A DNA stretch of 64,000 nucleotides from Arachnopeziza araneosa (taxonomy: Eukaryota > Ascomycota > Leotiomycetes > Helotiales > Arachnopezizaceae), in the NCBI GenBank assembly GCA_003988855.1, contig QYAI01000001.1:62001-126000 (forward strand), in the 5' to 3' direction. Positions 34,670 through 46,745 of the stretch are shown here, piece after piece. The position numbers and the translations under genes are program-made. The notes under the pieces are model-generated. The model had not been told where the DNA came from and ran no database searches. It saw only the letters and a program-made list of their open reading frames with translations. Every line of letters starts with the position of its first letter. Position 1 is the first letter of the stretch.

Positions 34670-35393
34670 ATGCAGTTCTCCAAGTTAGCCATTGCTTCAG
34701 CGTTAGCTTTGATAAGCTGTGTTTCTTCGGTTAGTCCCCTAGACAATTCTCCACCGCAGCCAAATTGACCCACGTTTTCTTGTAGCAAGTAATTGTTACG
34801 GTAACCAATACTGTGTATGTTCAGACACTGAAATTAGTAATGTCATTATACCTAATTTAATCCAGGACTGTCATTACAGTGACAGTAACTCCTCCAACAA
34901 CCTCCACCTCTATGTAAGTCCTTTGTATCCCTGAAGTCGCTTGACTCTTGCCAATGAACGCTCCTGGACGACAAAATATGCAGTCGTTCTTGAACAGTTT
35001 TTCAGTTACTTGTAGTAGAGAGAATTTCTTCAACATACTAATTCATCTAGCGTTACCGTCACAGTCACGGGAACTCCTACTAGCACACCCTCAACATCGA
35101 CCAGCATTGTGACCGTGACGGTATCTCCTCCATCAACTACTTCCGCTTCTGGTGGTGCATGCCCAGCTCAAATTGGTAACCGGTGTGGTGGATATAATGG
35201 AAGACACTGCCAAGACTGTGTTCCCAATGCTACTTGCTCTCGGTTGTATAGTGAGTCTTCCTTTTCCGAATGCCTTAAATGGAAGTGAATTAACAATTTA
35301 ATGTCAGGCAATCATTCCTATTGCGCGGCTAAGCCCACCGTTACAGTCATCGTGACGACTATCTATGCTCCAGCTTTGCCCACGCCAGTCTAA
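34670..35393 (+). CDS. Small secreted protein with VTV repeats and CBM1-like module
   Basis: Five short exons: 34670-34729, 34786-34814, 34866-34913, 35051-35250 and 35308-35393, giving 140 aa. All four introns have GT-AG ends and every join keeps frame. Signal peptide MQFSKLAIASALALISCVSS, then a Thr/Val/Pro/Ser region with repeated VTVTVT and TSTPSTST motifs, likely O-glycosylated. Next is a cysteine module spaced C-x7-C-x7-C-x2-C-x5-C-x9-C, containing RCGGYNG and CSRLYSNHSYC. CGG at the start and N-x2-Y-C at the end resemble the cellulose-binding module CBM1, with extra cysteines. A short tail (PTVTVIVTTIYAPALP) repeats the VTV theme. It may be a wall-associated or plant-polymer-binding effector-like protein. 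Short exons make it easy for gene finders to miss. Confidence 0.82.
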
Positions 35394-35526
35394 GCACGCT
35401 GTTCTGGATACTCGGTCGATGGCTTTGGGTGAGGCTGGCTACGGGTAGGAATGTTTACAGTAAGAGTAGACAATTAAATCGTAAATTTCTTGCTTCCCTG
35501 CTTTTCTTCATGTGATGAATGGCTCT

Positions 35527-37065
35527 CTAGATCATATCTTCTTTATAACTTAGCATCAAACTTCTAGCTTCTTCCAGCATAGCCTCTAGATCTACCTCCC
35601 AAACCCATTTCATCGTCTCCTTGACCCCATTCTTCAGTTCGTCCCCGCTCGGCTCACTTCCATCATCATTCTGCAGATCAAGCTTCCTACCTTGTGCTCT
35701 TGATCTCCTTACCAATTCCTGAGATCTCGGTCTCCTCACTTGATCATACGCTTTGAAAGCTGCTCTGATATCTGCAGGTGATTTGATCAGATCGGGAATC
35801 AGAAGTCCCGATAGGAGATGTGCACTACTGATGAGTTAATTCATGTCTTGACGTGATGGAGTTTGGGAATTGAGTTTTGATGGTACAGTCCGAAGCATTG
35901 TCCCTGAGATCGGCTTCACCTAGGTGCGGAGTTCAGATTGTATACGTACTCTTCAACTGCAAACCCTGCACCTGCTCCACAGTGTGGAGTTGTCGCATGA
36001 GCTGCGTCACCCAGAAGACAGAAGTTTCCTTTGGCGTATGTGGGTGCTGGAAGGTGATCGAAAAGCGCCCACTTGTCTGGTGCATCTATCAACTGTACAC
36101 GACTTAGAACTTCCATCACTCGCGAGCATTTCATATTTTCTCAAGATCCTCACCTCAAGTAACTTTCTCGGCTTTTCACCCCATTCTTTAAAATCTTCCA
36201 ATAGCTCCTCTCGCGAACTTTGTACAACCCATTTCCTATCCGTCCATTCCTTCCCCTCCGCATCCCTAAATACAACCATATTCAACCCCTTTCCACCTAT
36301 GATTGGAAACGTGAGTACATGACCCCCTTTTCTTGAATAAATGACTCTGTCTTTGATCTCGTCTCCCACAGCTGCAACTGCAGTTTCCATGTTCAGAACC
36401 TTCCTATACGCATACTTTCCACTGAAAACTGCCTTGGCACTCTTCTCTTCCTCTCCTAGTAGCAGAATCCTACACCGAGACCTCACTCCATCACATCCCA
36501 CTACTGCATCTACAGTCTCCTCATCCCCATTCTCAAAAATAACTTTCGACCTCCCCCCATCAACCTCCTCAATCTCCACCAATTTCCTCCCAAACCTCAC
36601 CCTGCCCTTTACATTGTCCGGCAATGCAGCGACCAAGCCATCCAAAAACGCCGCTCGACTTGCACCTCCATGGTCAAAACCTTCTTTAGCCCACAAGCCC
36701 GTCAAGACCGTCCCATCATCACGATATACGTCGAACCACACGTGATCCTTCTCCTGGTCGGTGTCCACTCTTGGCGCTTTGACTTTATTGTATATATCTC
36801 TGAGAACTGGATTGATGAGTCGTAGGGCTTGGATGGCGTTAGGCCCCAATCCGACGCCTGCGCCGATCTCGCTGAATTCAGGGCGCTGCTCGAAGATTGT
36901 GAGATGCAGAGAGGGGTTGTGCTTTGTTAGGGCCAGCGCGAGGATGAGGCCACCAAGACCAGAGCCGATTATGGCGATTGTTATGGGTGGTGAGGTGGTA
37001 TTCATTTTGCGGAAGAATGGGATGGCAAAGAGGAAGTTCGGGAGGTGGAGAGATGAGGAGATCAT
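35527..37065 (-). CDS. FAD-dependent aromatic monooxygenase (salicylate hydroxylase-like)
   Basis: Exons in coding order: 37065-36154, 36092-35950 and 35824-35527, giving 450 aa from ATG 37065 or 430 from ATG 37005. The later start (MNTTSPPITIAIIGSGLGG) puts the Rossmann GxGxxG at the usual place; the earlier adds a hydrophobic leader. Motifs: GSGLGG (FAD ADP part), CDGVRSRCR (DG motif), and GDAAHATTPHCGAGAG (GD motif), intact only after splicing (KLLE to LIDAPDKWALFD, then VEDAHLLSGLL). Such enzymes hydroxylate phenolic acids using NAD(P)H and O2, for catabolism or secondary metabolism. The substrate cannot be read. The intron of 125 nt (35825-35949) is long for this window. Confidence 0.9.
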
Positions 37066-38173
37066 GAGATGTGGGGTTGCGTGAGGATCTGTCGGTTATG
37101 TCACCTCCAGCTCGATTACCTACTTCAGGGGGCATCGCTTGACTTTAGCGAGATCTGCAGCTTAGGGGCTGCTATGTTACATTGCATTTGCAAGAGCTAC
37201 ACAGCATGGTCAAGTAGTGTCGACCGCTTGATCAAAGACAAGACCTGAATAAAATTCACCCAATGAGGATTAGATTCATGACAAAATAATGACCAGCAGG
37301 ACGTACCGTCATGTGGGTCTATATTATTAGTATGTGGATACGGTGGGACGGATATATGAAACGGCAGCCTTGGATACCTACATAAGTGGTTCATCATTGC
37401 ATCTTCCTGGAATTCTGATCAAAGATGGGACTCATCGCAATGTTTGTTGAGCGGCTTGGCTTGAGATAAGTGACCCTGCTTGACTATTGGCCTCAACAAT
37501 CAACTTAAGGCGACAGAAAATGTGGAGAAAACGATCACTAATTTCATCTTCCTTGCTTCAGCCTTTCGGCAAGAAGACAAATCATGATGAGGCATATGAC
37601 AAACGACAAGAATTTGGAAAATAACTTATAAGATTAAAGATATAGTAAGCTAAGAATTCGTTGCATCCAACCCAGTACCCAGAAAGGAATTTCGTTAATC
37701 ATATCGTGACAGTAGAAACACGATCCATCAAAACGCCACCCTTATTCATTCCTCTGAGGCAATTGTTACTGTTATTGTTCTTTAGAATGAAGCAAGTCCA
37801 TTCATCAGCTGTCTTGTCGTTACGCCGAAAGAAACCACGGAATATGAAGAAAGAGAATCCAAGCGCACCCCTTCCTATTTCCCTTGCGCCTAACTCATCA
37901 ATTCGTATGAAAATCTCGCTATCATATCGTGCTAAGAAAACATAAAGTAAGAAGAACAAGGTCTGTTGCGGAAAGGATAGGCCGTAAAGTAGGCTACGTA
38001 TACCCAAAGATATCGCTTTGCGCCATCTGTCGTCGATAAGGAGAAAGACAAGGAAAAACGTGTTGGCTGGCATTCAATTGAAGAAGCCCAGCCACGGATG
38101 AAGTCCAACGGACAACTACGAAGGGTAGTGTCGGCCAAGCCATCAACCGTAAAATGATTCTCCACCCGCAGAA
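37066..38173. other. Intergenic, no gene recognised
   Basis: AT-rich 1.1 kb, with the promoter of the monooxygenase on the left and the 3' flank of the retropepsin-like gene on the right. Frames up to 124 codons overlap on both strands without domains. Confidence 0.45.
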
Positions 38174-39442
38174 TCACAACTTATCTTCTCCATTAAGCCC
38201 GCTGGCTGATCCTATCTCAGATTCCTGAGTGTCTTTGGAGGATGTTTGGGTCCAGCTTGTGTTGGAAGAGCTACCTCCACTATTCCACGCCGATATGTTA
38301 TCCCAGGACCCAACAGTGCTCGATGTATCGCTTGCCATAGTATCAACCCTGTTATGGGCAGCAGATCGAATGCGCTCGAGTTCCTTTGCTCTCTTCCGAG
38401 CTTGCATTTTAGCTGCTTCGTCGGCCTTCCTTTGGGCTGCGATGTGCATGTCAGGAAGTATGACGGAGTACGGGTTTTGGTATAACTTACCAACCGATCG
38501 TGAGTCTATCAAAGCGTAAAATGGGTTTCCCCTCGAATCAAATTGTGGCAGAGCCAACATGTATTGGAGAACATTATGTCTCATAAGGAAACGACGACCA
38601 AGCCAAATGTCAGTCCCAGCAGTGTCGGCTCCAGTCTCCAACACCAACAAATCACATTCTACAAACTGCCTTAGCCCAATTTTGCTGGACTTAATTTTCA
38701 GCCTCACGAACTCGATGGCTTTGACCTTTTCGCCAGTGGGGGTTTCAAGATATACCGTTTTCGACTGCGGCAGCGGTATTTTCAATAGTCTCAAAGCTTT
38801 CACAACCGATGCTCGGACTACTGAGTAGCCCGTCCCTGTATCAACTGTCGAGCTGAGAGCTTCGGGTTCTCCATCTATATCCAAAGCCACACAAGGCGCA
38901 CTGCCCATAACTTTATGCGTATCTTCTCCTGGGTCAAAGGAAACTCTAGACCCGGAGCCGCTCCTTGTTCCCATGTATGCATGTCCGCTGGTGTATTCAT
39001 CCATATTGTCCTCATGCTTTTCGTCATGTGTTTCGTAGTTAATCGTTTCATTATCGTTGTCTCTCTCGCTTTGGAGGCCGGTCGCTTCGTCAAATTTGTT
39101 TCCGTGATTCTTACTGCGATCGGAGAAGTGTTGCTCGGTATCTTTTCGAGCAAGGTTCAGGTGCGAATCGAAAGGTTTCTGCATGTTAAGCATAGCGTAA
39201 CTGGTGTGTGGAGTATTCATAAGTTTGGCTGCTGCAGTCCCACCCTTCCGTCGAGAATCGTCGTTCTCTCCTCCAGAGAAAAAAGTAGCACGAATATTAG
39301 CCACTGCATGCTGTGAAATCGTGCCACCTTTTTCTCCTCTGGACAGATTGCTCTCGCTTACATCATCACGGTTCTTACTGAAGGATAGAAGGTGTACAAG
39401 AGGTGCATTCGAGAGTCGGGCCTTCCATTCACTCTCCTTCAT
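38174..39442 (-). CDS. Retropepsin-like (DTG) aspartic protease domain protein
   Basis: An open frame of about 420 aa from the first in-frame ATG (39442, MKESEWKARL). The frame stays open upstream to about 39620 without an ATG, so a further 5' exon is likely. The N-terminal half is polar and low in complexity. The middle holds a retropepsin-type unit: VALDIDGE, then the active-site strand SSTVDTGTGYSVV, strands KTVYLETPTGEKV and FVECDLLVLETG, and DIWLGRRFLMRHN as the IxLGxxFL strand. This is the order seen in gag-type and Ddi1-type proteases. The C-terminus is a charged helix (KADEAAKMQARKRAKE) and a Ser-rich tail. No reverse transcriptase or integrase is nearby, so it may be a host-domesticated domain. 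Activity would require homodimerisation. Confidence 0.75.
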   Translation of the reverse strand: MKESEWKARLSNAPLVHLLSFSKNRDDVSESNLSRGEKGGTISQHAVANIRATFFSGGENDDSRRKGGTAAAKLMNTPHTSYAMLNMQKPFDSHLNLARKDTEQHFSDRSKNHGNKFDEATGLQSERDNDNETINYETHDEKHEDNMDEYTSGHAYMGTRSGSGSRVSFDPGEDTHKVMGSAPCVALDIDGEPEALSSTVDTGTGYSVVRASVVKALRLLKIPLPQSKTVYLETPTGEKVKAIEFVRLKIKSSKIGLRQFVECDLLVLETGADTAGTDIWLGRRFLMRHNVLQYMLALPQFDSRGNPFYALIDSRSVGKLYQNPYSVILPDMHIAAQRKADEAAKMQARKRAKELERIRSAAHNRVDTMASDTSSTVGSWDNISAWNSGGSSSNTSWTQTSSKDTQESEIGSASGLNGEDKL

Positions 39443-41638
39443 GATTTTGGTTCCCAAACTTCCAGCTTCCAGGGCTGTGGAGCTCACAGCCAGTCGAGAA
39501 CCATGGAGGTAGAGCGCAATGTCTAACAACGATTGACATTCAAACCGGTGCTGTCGAAATACGCCAGTCGCTCTTGGCTCTGGAGTCGTGATATTACGTG
39601 GCGGAGAGCGTGGTGAAGAAATGATGATGATGATTCTATCGAAGGTGTCTCAAACAAAGCTTGGAGAAAAGCCTTCTACTGCACAGCCGGGGCTAGCCCA
39701 GAGCTTGTGTTCAAACCTCAAATACGCCGGTGGCTGGAAATACCGCTTCAAAAGGTTGATTAGATGGCAAAGCCACTCGAGTCACGGAGCGGTGTGTTGG
39801 TCGACGTGGCCCAGCAACAAAAATTGAAGCGGCATGCTAACTTTCTATTTGAAGCTGCCTGCCTGCCTATGTTGCCGGGCGTTATTGGTGCCGGCGGGAG
39901 GAAGTGAGAAAAAGTAATGGCATACCCGTGTGGTATCAAAGTTAAGAGACCATGCTTACTTTCTCTGGAAAGGAATATTATTATGTTTCTTTCTTAGAAT
40001 CAAGAGAAGAGCTATATGGATAGTAGTTAGGTAGGCATCTATGACTAGTCATTGAGGAAAGGATTTGCCATTGCGATTCAAGCACCCTTTCAAATGCTAT
40101 GAAAATAAGGTAACCGAGCTTTTTTTTAACCATGTCCAAGGCCTATTCTCCGAGCAAAAAATGTGAAGCCGCTGAGTGATTTAATCCCGGGCATTGGCCT
40201 GGGCTAGACAATTTATTTCCTCTAGCATCAATCAAGCGGTCTTGCCCGGTCGCGTTTTACGTCGCCGAGATAATGTGGAAGCTCGAGCCAACGGTAGGTG
40301 TTCTGCAGAGAAGAAGAACAAATCATTCGGTGCTAGAGACCTTGGTCCCGTTGCAAACACCCTGTCTGTAGATTTCCAGGTTGCGGGCTACGGAAGTGGG
40401 TCACAATCCGTCAGGCTTCATTCGTTGAGGTGGAGTCAATAGCTAAGCTAAGTAACGCCTTCACAGCCTATCTTGGCCAAGATAGTGCACTAATAGACGC
40501 CACAACCCCTCCAGATCTTCAGCTCTATTCAGAAGAAAGAGGCCTTCGAGTTAACTCAATATGCAGTTGTTTCTATTGTTTATCTGGCGATATTAAGTGC
40601 GCGCTCTAGAAGAGATCTGTGTCGGCAGCCTACCTGGTGTTGTTGTTGTTGCTGCTGTTGTAAGCGTGACGTTCTCTGAGTTCGAGGCAGTGTTACACTG
40701 TTGTCTAACGTGGAGGCGAGGTGCAGAAGATGCAGCATAATCCATCCAATTCAAGGTCGTGTCTCTCCGACACGAACACCTCGTTTCCTACGTGCAGCAG
40801 TCGCAATCAGCCAAATGATGCAGTCCCAAGATCTCGGTTTTCATATGAGATGACCTGCAGAGGGATCAGGACTTCAAATACTAGTTGGAGCAGAGTCATG
40901 GTTTTAATTGTCATTGACCTATTGTTTCGGATCGCGGAAGTAGTTGTGATTCTCCTTCAACCGCGCCTAGTCTATCATGAAATGCTAAAATAGGCTCATA
41001 GAATACTCTTCAAAGTATTTTGCATATCTAAACTGTGGAGCCTAAAGTTGGTCCGGGTGCCTTGGTTATAGTTGATCAGAGATGCGCAACATAAGACTCA
41101 ATTGAGTGAGTTGCATGATCCAGCCGCTCCGGTGAACGGGGCATATCGATCATAAGGCTGACAGGGCAGGTTTTCACCCATGCCGTGCATTTATCGGGCT
41201 GAGGACAGGAAGCCTTTTTCCTTTCGACGCAGTTTGTGTACGAGAATGAGGATTCTTGCTTCTTTTATCAATCCTTGTCATTTGTGAAGCCAGAGAGAAT
41301 ATGCCAGCTCGACATTTCGCGAATAGGCGAGCTTTCATGTAAGCGATCTCCCAATGATAAATACGTATATTTACAGCCCGGTTCACGGTATTTAGAAGGT
41401 CATATATCTGCTGATTTTCCCTACGATAAGAAATAGAATCATCCAATCCCTATGCTATATAGGAGTATAAAATATATACCTGCTTAGATGGCAGAGACGA
41501 GCTACTTTGAATTATTATCAGATGTGATGTTTGGAAAGCAATTTTCGTTCATTTCTAGCTTACTACCATATCAATATATTTAGCTATTCATCCATTTCCA
41601 TAGTGTGTAGGTACCTTTTGGGTTCTTAACAGTTTCTA
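39443..41638. other. Gene-poor 2.2 kb with an 18-bp palindrome
   Basis: No gene recognised. Contains a short TTG/CTG microsatellite near 40640-40662 and a perfect palindrome at 40468-40485, listed separately. Some of the left part is probably a 5' exon or leader of the retropepsin-like gene. Confidence 0.45.
40468..40485. promoter_or_regulatory. Perfect 18-bp palindrome
   Basis: CTATCTTGGCCAAGATAG reads identically on both strands with no spacer. It lies in a gene-poor stretch. A homodimeric regulator site is possible but unproven. Confidence 0.35.
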
Positions 41639-43125
41639 TTAATCAAGAGACCTAAACCAGAATGGTGTGCTGGAATCTTTCTCAAGGTGGAACAATCTCT
41701 TTGACTGCGGATCCAAATGCCAATATTCATTAGGCTCTTCTAAAGTCTGTCTCCTCAGAGTCTCAAGTACAAAAGGAGGATCAATATGAAGGTTGTCATT
41801 GTTAGTGCTGTCTCTTTGATTCGTATCAGCAGATGGAAGAGGCTCGTTTTCCCTATCGTCTTGAGTAGATGGCCTCCAAGGACCTTCTTCCGTCTGTCGA
41901 TGGGGTCGCTCCAGATACTCGTCTAGATATGATTCCAAGAATCGCGTCAAAGGCAGTGACAGCGGGGTTTTCTGAGCATGTATATCTCTAGGGTCTATAT
42001 GAGTGGACTGATTTGTAATATCTGATATAGAATCCTCTGGAGAAAAGTTTTCATCTTGAGCTTTCCGTGGAAAAGAATGCAAAGACCCAGTGTAGACATC
42101 TCCATCCAGAGTATGTGGGTTTTTAGAGGAGTCATGCGACTGGCCTTGTGGTGGCAGGCTCCTCGTGACTTGAGGTTGGTACTGGAGAGAATTTGACGCT
42201 ACCTCATCCTTGGAAGGTATATCCCTCAACGACGACAATTTAAAGTTATTCTCGACCGGAAACGAGAGTACGTGTTCGGAGCCATTAAGTGATTGTGATT
42301 TTTGACACCCCTCATTAGGCGAAGCTCTACCTGCATTGCTCAAATCGTCATTGTCATTTTGTTCCGGGCCAGACTCATGTTGCACATCTTGTTGCCGAGG
42401 TAGAATCCTAAGCCCGACATTTGCATCACTCGCAAAAGTTGAGCCGCATTGAGTACCCCTGACAGTCTTGATATTGGACGGGACAATTTCCGCCGATTTG
42501 TTGTGGGACTCAGCATTACGAGTTGCATCTTCGGCTAGTCCGCCTTGACCTATTTGATTTGCCGCTTCTTGATTGCCAGCGGTACTAGAATGAGGCAATA
42601 AATCTATTTCAAAGGAAGAAGATTTGGTCCTACTGATCTTCCATGAGGGGCGCTTTTTCAAAAGGCCGTCCCTGAGTGGTTTTTCGAAAGGATCTTTGCA
42701 AGCAACCCAGCTTGAACCATTATGCTCGAAAGTGTCTTTCGTCCCAAATATAATATCGAATTTGGCAGACTCAGTAATATAAAATACCGATTGATATTGG
42801 CAATCATAGTCCGTATCTCCCCTCAGCCTTGTTTTCCATGTTGCTTTCACAAACTGCCCCTCCGCGGAACTGCATATACGTTGCGGTAGTGTCTCCACAA
42901 GAGTCTTTATGATCCAATTCTTTCCGCTCGAGGGCTGATATCCGGCGCCGATTTCGTACAGCCGTTTTTGCCGCTGAGCCTCTGGTCCATCGTCGCGAAC
43001 CCGAATCTCAATCGTTATAACATATGTTGCCTATACACGTTAATTCCCATGCCTAGCTATCGCAGCACCATGAATAGTACCTCTTTCTGGGTAGATGAAT
43101 CACATAATCTCGAGATCCAGGTCAT
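41639..43125 (-). CDS. Hypothetical protein, 478 aa, possibly a diverged retropepsin-like fold
   Basis: Exons 43125-43081 (MTWISRLCDSSTQKE) and 43030-41639. The main frame has no usable ATG at its left end, and the 50-nt intron (GTACTA to TATAG) supplies one in phase 0. The N-terminal 150 residues look folded (TYVITIEIRVRDDG, LYEIGAGYQPSSGKNWI, FYITESAKFDIIFGTKDTF); the remainder is Ser/Gln/Asp-rich and disordered. KFDIIFG followed by a helix, preceded by xxGAGxxxSxKNWI, resembles fungal retropepsin-like proteins (DTGA...NWIS...YDVILG) with the catalytic DTG lost. That is a weak resemblance. Otherwise unknown. The product ends at TAA 41639. Confidence 0.6.
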
Positions 43126-43569
43126 TGTTGGGGTTAGGGACAGCCGAACGCGTCTGCCAAAGCGGCAACTAGCTTGATGAAGGTGGTGCCGCGCAGTAGG
43201 AACATATATAATGCCTTCGAACGAGTCTTGCCAGCCTGAATCAGGTAGCGATGCATCACTGTGGGCAGATGTCGTGTTGTCAGAACATCGTTATTACCGT
43301 GGAAGCTGATTCGCCAGGCTATATTCTGAGGTATGATCTGCCTGCAGCTTGTGGCTTTTTACAACTGCTCTGATTGGTGTCAGTTTTGGTTTTTGGGCTT
43401 TTGGTCTACCTCGCTTCTTGGGCAACATGGACACAGGGCGGCACGGATGCAGGGCGGCTAGCCTCGCGGTTTTATCCTTTTGCTATCCTTATAAGTTAAC
43501 ATTTTCTAAAGCCATCGTAGAACTTTCATAATATTAACATCTTTTTGATCTTCCTGCTTAATTAAGAGC

Positions 43570-44646
43570 ATGATGAAAGGATATTCCAAATTAGCGGCTT
43601 TCATGACTGAGAAGCAACACACAATCATCAAAAAGTATCGCAGCCTCGCCCTTCGCGACTTGCTATATCAGCAAGCAGAATTGTGTCATTTATCAAATGA
43701 ACATAAATTATTAATTGAAAAAGATGTGTCTGCAAATGATGAGAGACAAATTTACGATCGTGAATGGTGGTTTCTCGAGCAGTCGAAAGCGCGAGGCTTC
43801 AAGGGCGAGCAATGGGATAATGCTGTTAAGATCAGGCGCAGATTAAAAGAATATTGTATGACTAAATTAGTTTTATTTCGCAGCTACTCCTAATTGATCC
43901 CTCATTTATCAAATTATTGACAAAATTTATTTAGATTCATCTGTATTGCAATATGCGCAAATTGAGGCTCTGAAGTCGCCTAAAGAATCTGAGCGAAGGA
44001 TTCTCGAAGATTGGATCGATAGCCCGTCTTTAGGAGGAGGCTGTGACTTTCTTGGTGGAGACTTGTCTGGCGCTGTTCAGCCCTCAGTATATGCAGAATG
44101 CAACTTTCATGACCTGGCTATGCTATCGGTCGCTGATGGAGAAGATGATATGCTCTCGAGGTGTCTTTCAGGCCCAGCTCTGAGAATGTTCCACCGTCTC
44201 TGGCGGTTTAAAAAGGTAAGATTTCACGCATATACTATATTATTCTTAGTATTTATTATTATAGAATCCTGTTGCTATGGACGTAGAAATGGCACCTGTG
44301 GCTGGGAAATCGACTGCGCTTTACGACTACAACAATTCTCACTTGCAAGCAAGCATTAACGTGCTTACAACCATATTTTCTTCGTTCATACCCTTGTGTT
44401 CAATAATCGCGTTGTATTTTGTAACAAGCTTGGGTGTTCGGCTGGGACTTATCTGTGTTTTTACAATCTTATTCTCACTTGGTCTTGCACTCGCTACGCA
44501 AGCTCGAAGGATCGAGATATTTGCAGCTACCGCCGCGTAAGTTTCATCCAAGAATGACATACTGAAACACTTAACTAATTATAAATGATCCTAGTTTTAC
44601 AAGCGTCCAGGTTGTCTTTGTTGGCACTACTACTATTTCAAAGTGA
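43570..44646 (+). CDS. DUF6594 membrane protein
   Basis: Exons 43570-43855, 43935-44215, 44265-44536 and 44595-44646 give 296 aa; all splice sites are GT-AG and all joins keep frame. The start GYSKLAAFMTEKQ and the segment RDLLYQQAELCHLSNEHKLL are the family signature. An arginine- and tryptophan-rich middle follows, and two or three C-terminal membrane segments (INVLTTIFSSFIPLCSIIALY, LGLICVFTILFSLGLAL and a short VQVVFVGTTTIS). This large ascomycete family has no established function, but its members often sit among accessory genes. The terminal exon is only 52 nt. Confidence 0.85.
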
Positions 44647-45656
44647 AGTCTAGGTGAAACCGGGATTATCTGCAAAGTTACGCTCGAAACTAACAAGAGA
44701 GGAATTGATGGAAAAGGTAGGGAAAAGAGTCGTTATGAAGTACTATAAGGAGTTTTCAGCGAGGATCAAGATCTAAAATTAACGGCATACGGGCGAGAAA
44801 CATAACGGCAATAACTTTTTCAGGCTTAGATGAGAGAAAGCTAAAGGAAGAGATCCTTGCCTGAAACATTGCAAAACTGGCTCAAATATCGAACAACAAT
44901 TCAACAAAATTACGAACCTTAATTAATCAAAATAGAATTGTGGGTCAAAACACAGGAATCGCATTCAAGTTAGTCGAAGAATGAAAGTTGGTAAATCGTG
45001 GGCTAGAGAGGGAAAATAATCTAGGCTAGCATAAGTTTACGGCTGTATGATTTCACACATATCTTTCTTTACAACACAACTTTCCCACTTGCAGCGAAGT
45101 GAGTTCTTTAATCTGAATCGGGCTGGGTATATGTTAAGTAGATCTTGTTCTAAAGGCAGTAAGCAAAATTAAGACAGTGCTTCACCTTATAAAAGAGCGG
45201 CTAAATATAGACACAGTAAATAGCACATCGACCTCGACATCTGAAGAATATTGCAAGAGATGGAATTGGCATTTTGAGGAAGGGCTAGATCGCGGTTGCT
45301 CTTGCTCTAAAGAACTGTCAATAACATTCTGAAAGGAGGGTTAATTCTCACTCCCGCAGGTAAGAAGCAGAACGCGTTTTAAACAGACTGTAAACACTAT
45401 ATTTCTGGGCTTAGATGTTATTAAGACGTTTACCAGCTTGCTCATCAAGCAGCGAATGGTGTACTTGAGAGATAGTCTAGTCCGATGAGGGTTGATTCTC
45501 TTTCGTGGTCATTTCTGAGTTGATAAATTTAAAATATAGTTGTACTATCTTGGGATCTCTCCATATGTTATCTCTCATGGCCATAAAAATCCAATGGTTA
45601 TCTACAGTCATCAAAATATACTTCTCCCAAGCCATGTCACCAGCGCCACCAATCTC
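44647..45656. other. Intergenic 1 kb between convergent genes, nothing recognised
   Basis: AT-rich, stop-dense sequence between the DUF6594 gene and the methyltransferase gene, which point toward each other. No repeat or RNA gene seen. Confidence 0.5.
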
Positions 45657-46574
45657 TCAAGGTTTCTTCCCCACAATACAAACCTGATCAAGCGTATGAT
45701 AAACACCCTTATCAATCTCCTTCATCGCATTTTCCTTTAATTTATCAATTCTCGCTTGGTTCCACTCACTACCCTTAACACCCACCAAACTCTCTAAACA
45801 CGGGATGAAACAATTTATCGCATTCCTCGTTCCCTTATCCCGCACGTCCAATTCTACACCATGCAATCTATCCGTAGAAAATACATCTTCGTGAACATCA
45901 ACCAAGCCCAATCTCCGAAACACATCTTCCCTCCTCACATTCCTCGGTTCTCGCATCATCATACCTATCACCACATCGTCTTTCGCACGAAATGGCTCCA
46001 AACCATCATAAATCTCCTTGCACGCCGCACGGGAAGTTCCAGGTACGGAGTTATATAGAGCAAAATTGCACGAGTCGATCCATTGCAGCCAACCGCCTGG
46101 TTTCAGTAACGTGACCAAGTTTTCAATCGCCTGAGCCCATTCCGTTCGCGGAGTTGCAACGCTGACGAAGCGGACGGCGACGACATCGTATGTTCTGATT
46201 TCCGAGGCAGGGAAAGGTTGGAACATATCTTGAATCTTGAATGATACGTTTGGTGGCCGTGTTTGAGGTGATGGAAAGGCCGAGGATGAGACGTCAAAGC
46301 CGGTGAGCTGGCATGTTGGGGGTAGGCTTTTGGCAACGTCCAAGAGCCAGATTCCGGTTCCGCTGCCTATGTCTGCTATTTTGGCAGTGGATGAAACAGG
46401 TGAGATGTTTGGATGGATAAGAAAACCAAAGGTTTTGGTTGTGATGATGTGTTGTTCGTCTAGTCTACACGAGAGGTTAAAGATATGTTGATGCTAGAAA
46501 TTCGAGACTGACCTTTCTGGTATTTCTTCCACACTCGGAAACATGTCCGAATTGGGATCCTGCGACTCCGTCAT
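45657..46574 (-). CDS. SAM-dependent methyltransferase
   Basis: Exons 46574-46513 and 46464-45657 give 289 aa; the 48-nt intron (GTCAGT to TGTAG) joins IPERL in frame. A class I methyltransferase: motif I IADIGSGTGIW, acidic strand end LTGFDVSSSAF, motif II-like RTYDVVAVRFVS, and LLKPGGWLQWID as the post-motif strand. The order MTESQDPNSD, TKTFGFLIHP, DIGSGTGIW is common in fungal methyltransferases near secondary metabolite genes (LaeA-like superfamily). There is no polyketide or peptide synthase in the window, so no pathway is assigned. It is divergent from the HET gene; only 172 bp separate the two start codons. Confidence 0.88.
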
Positions 46575-46745
46575 GCTGAATTAAGTGAGTGAAATATCGC
46601 TGAGATAATACGGAGAATGCATTCCAAGAGGTAAAAGCTCCGAAGGATTTACACGCTCTCTGATGACGTAAGCGGCACGATTCCCCACCTCAGATTTGAC
46701 GGCGCCGTTAGGAAGTTGTGTTGTTAAAAAAAGAAATCATCCCAA

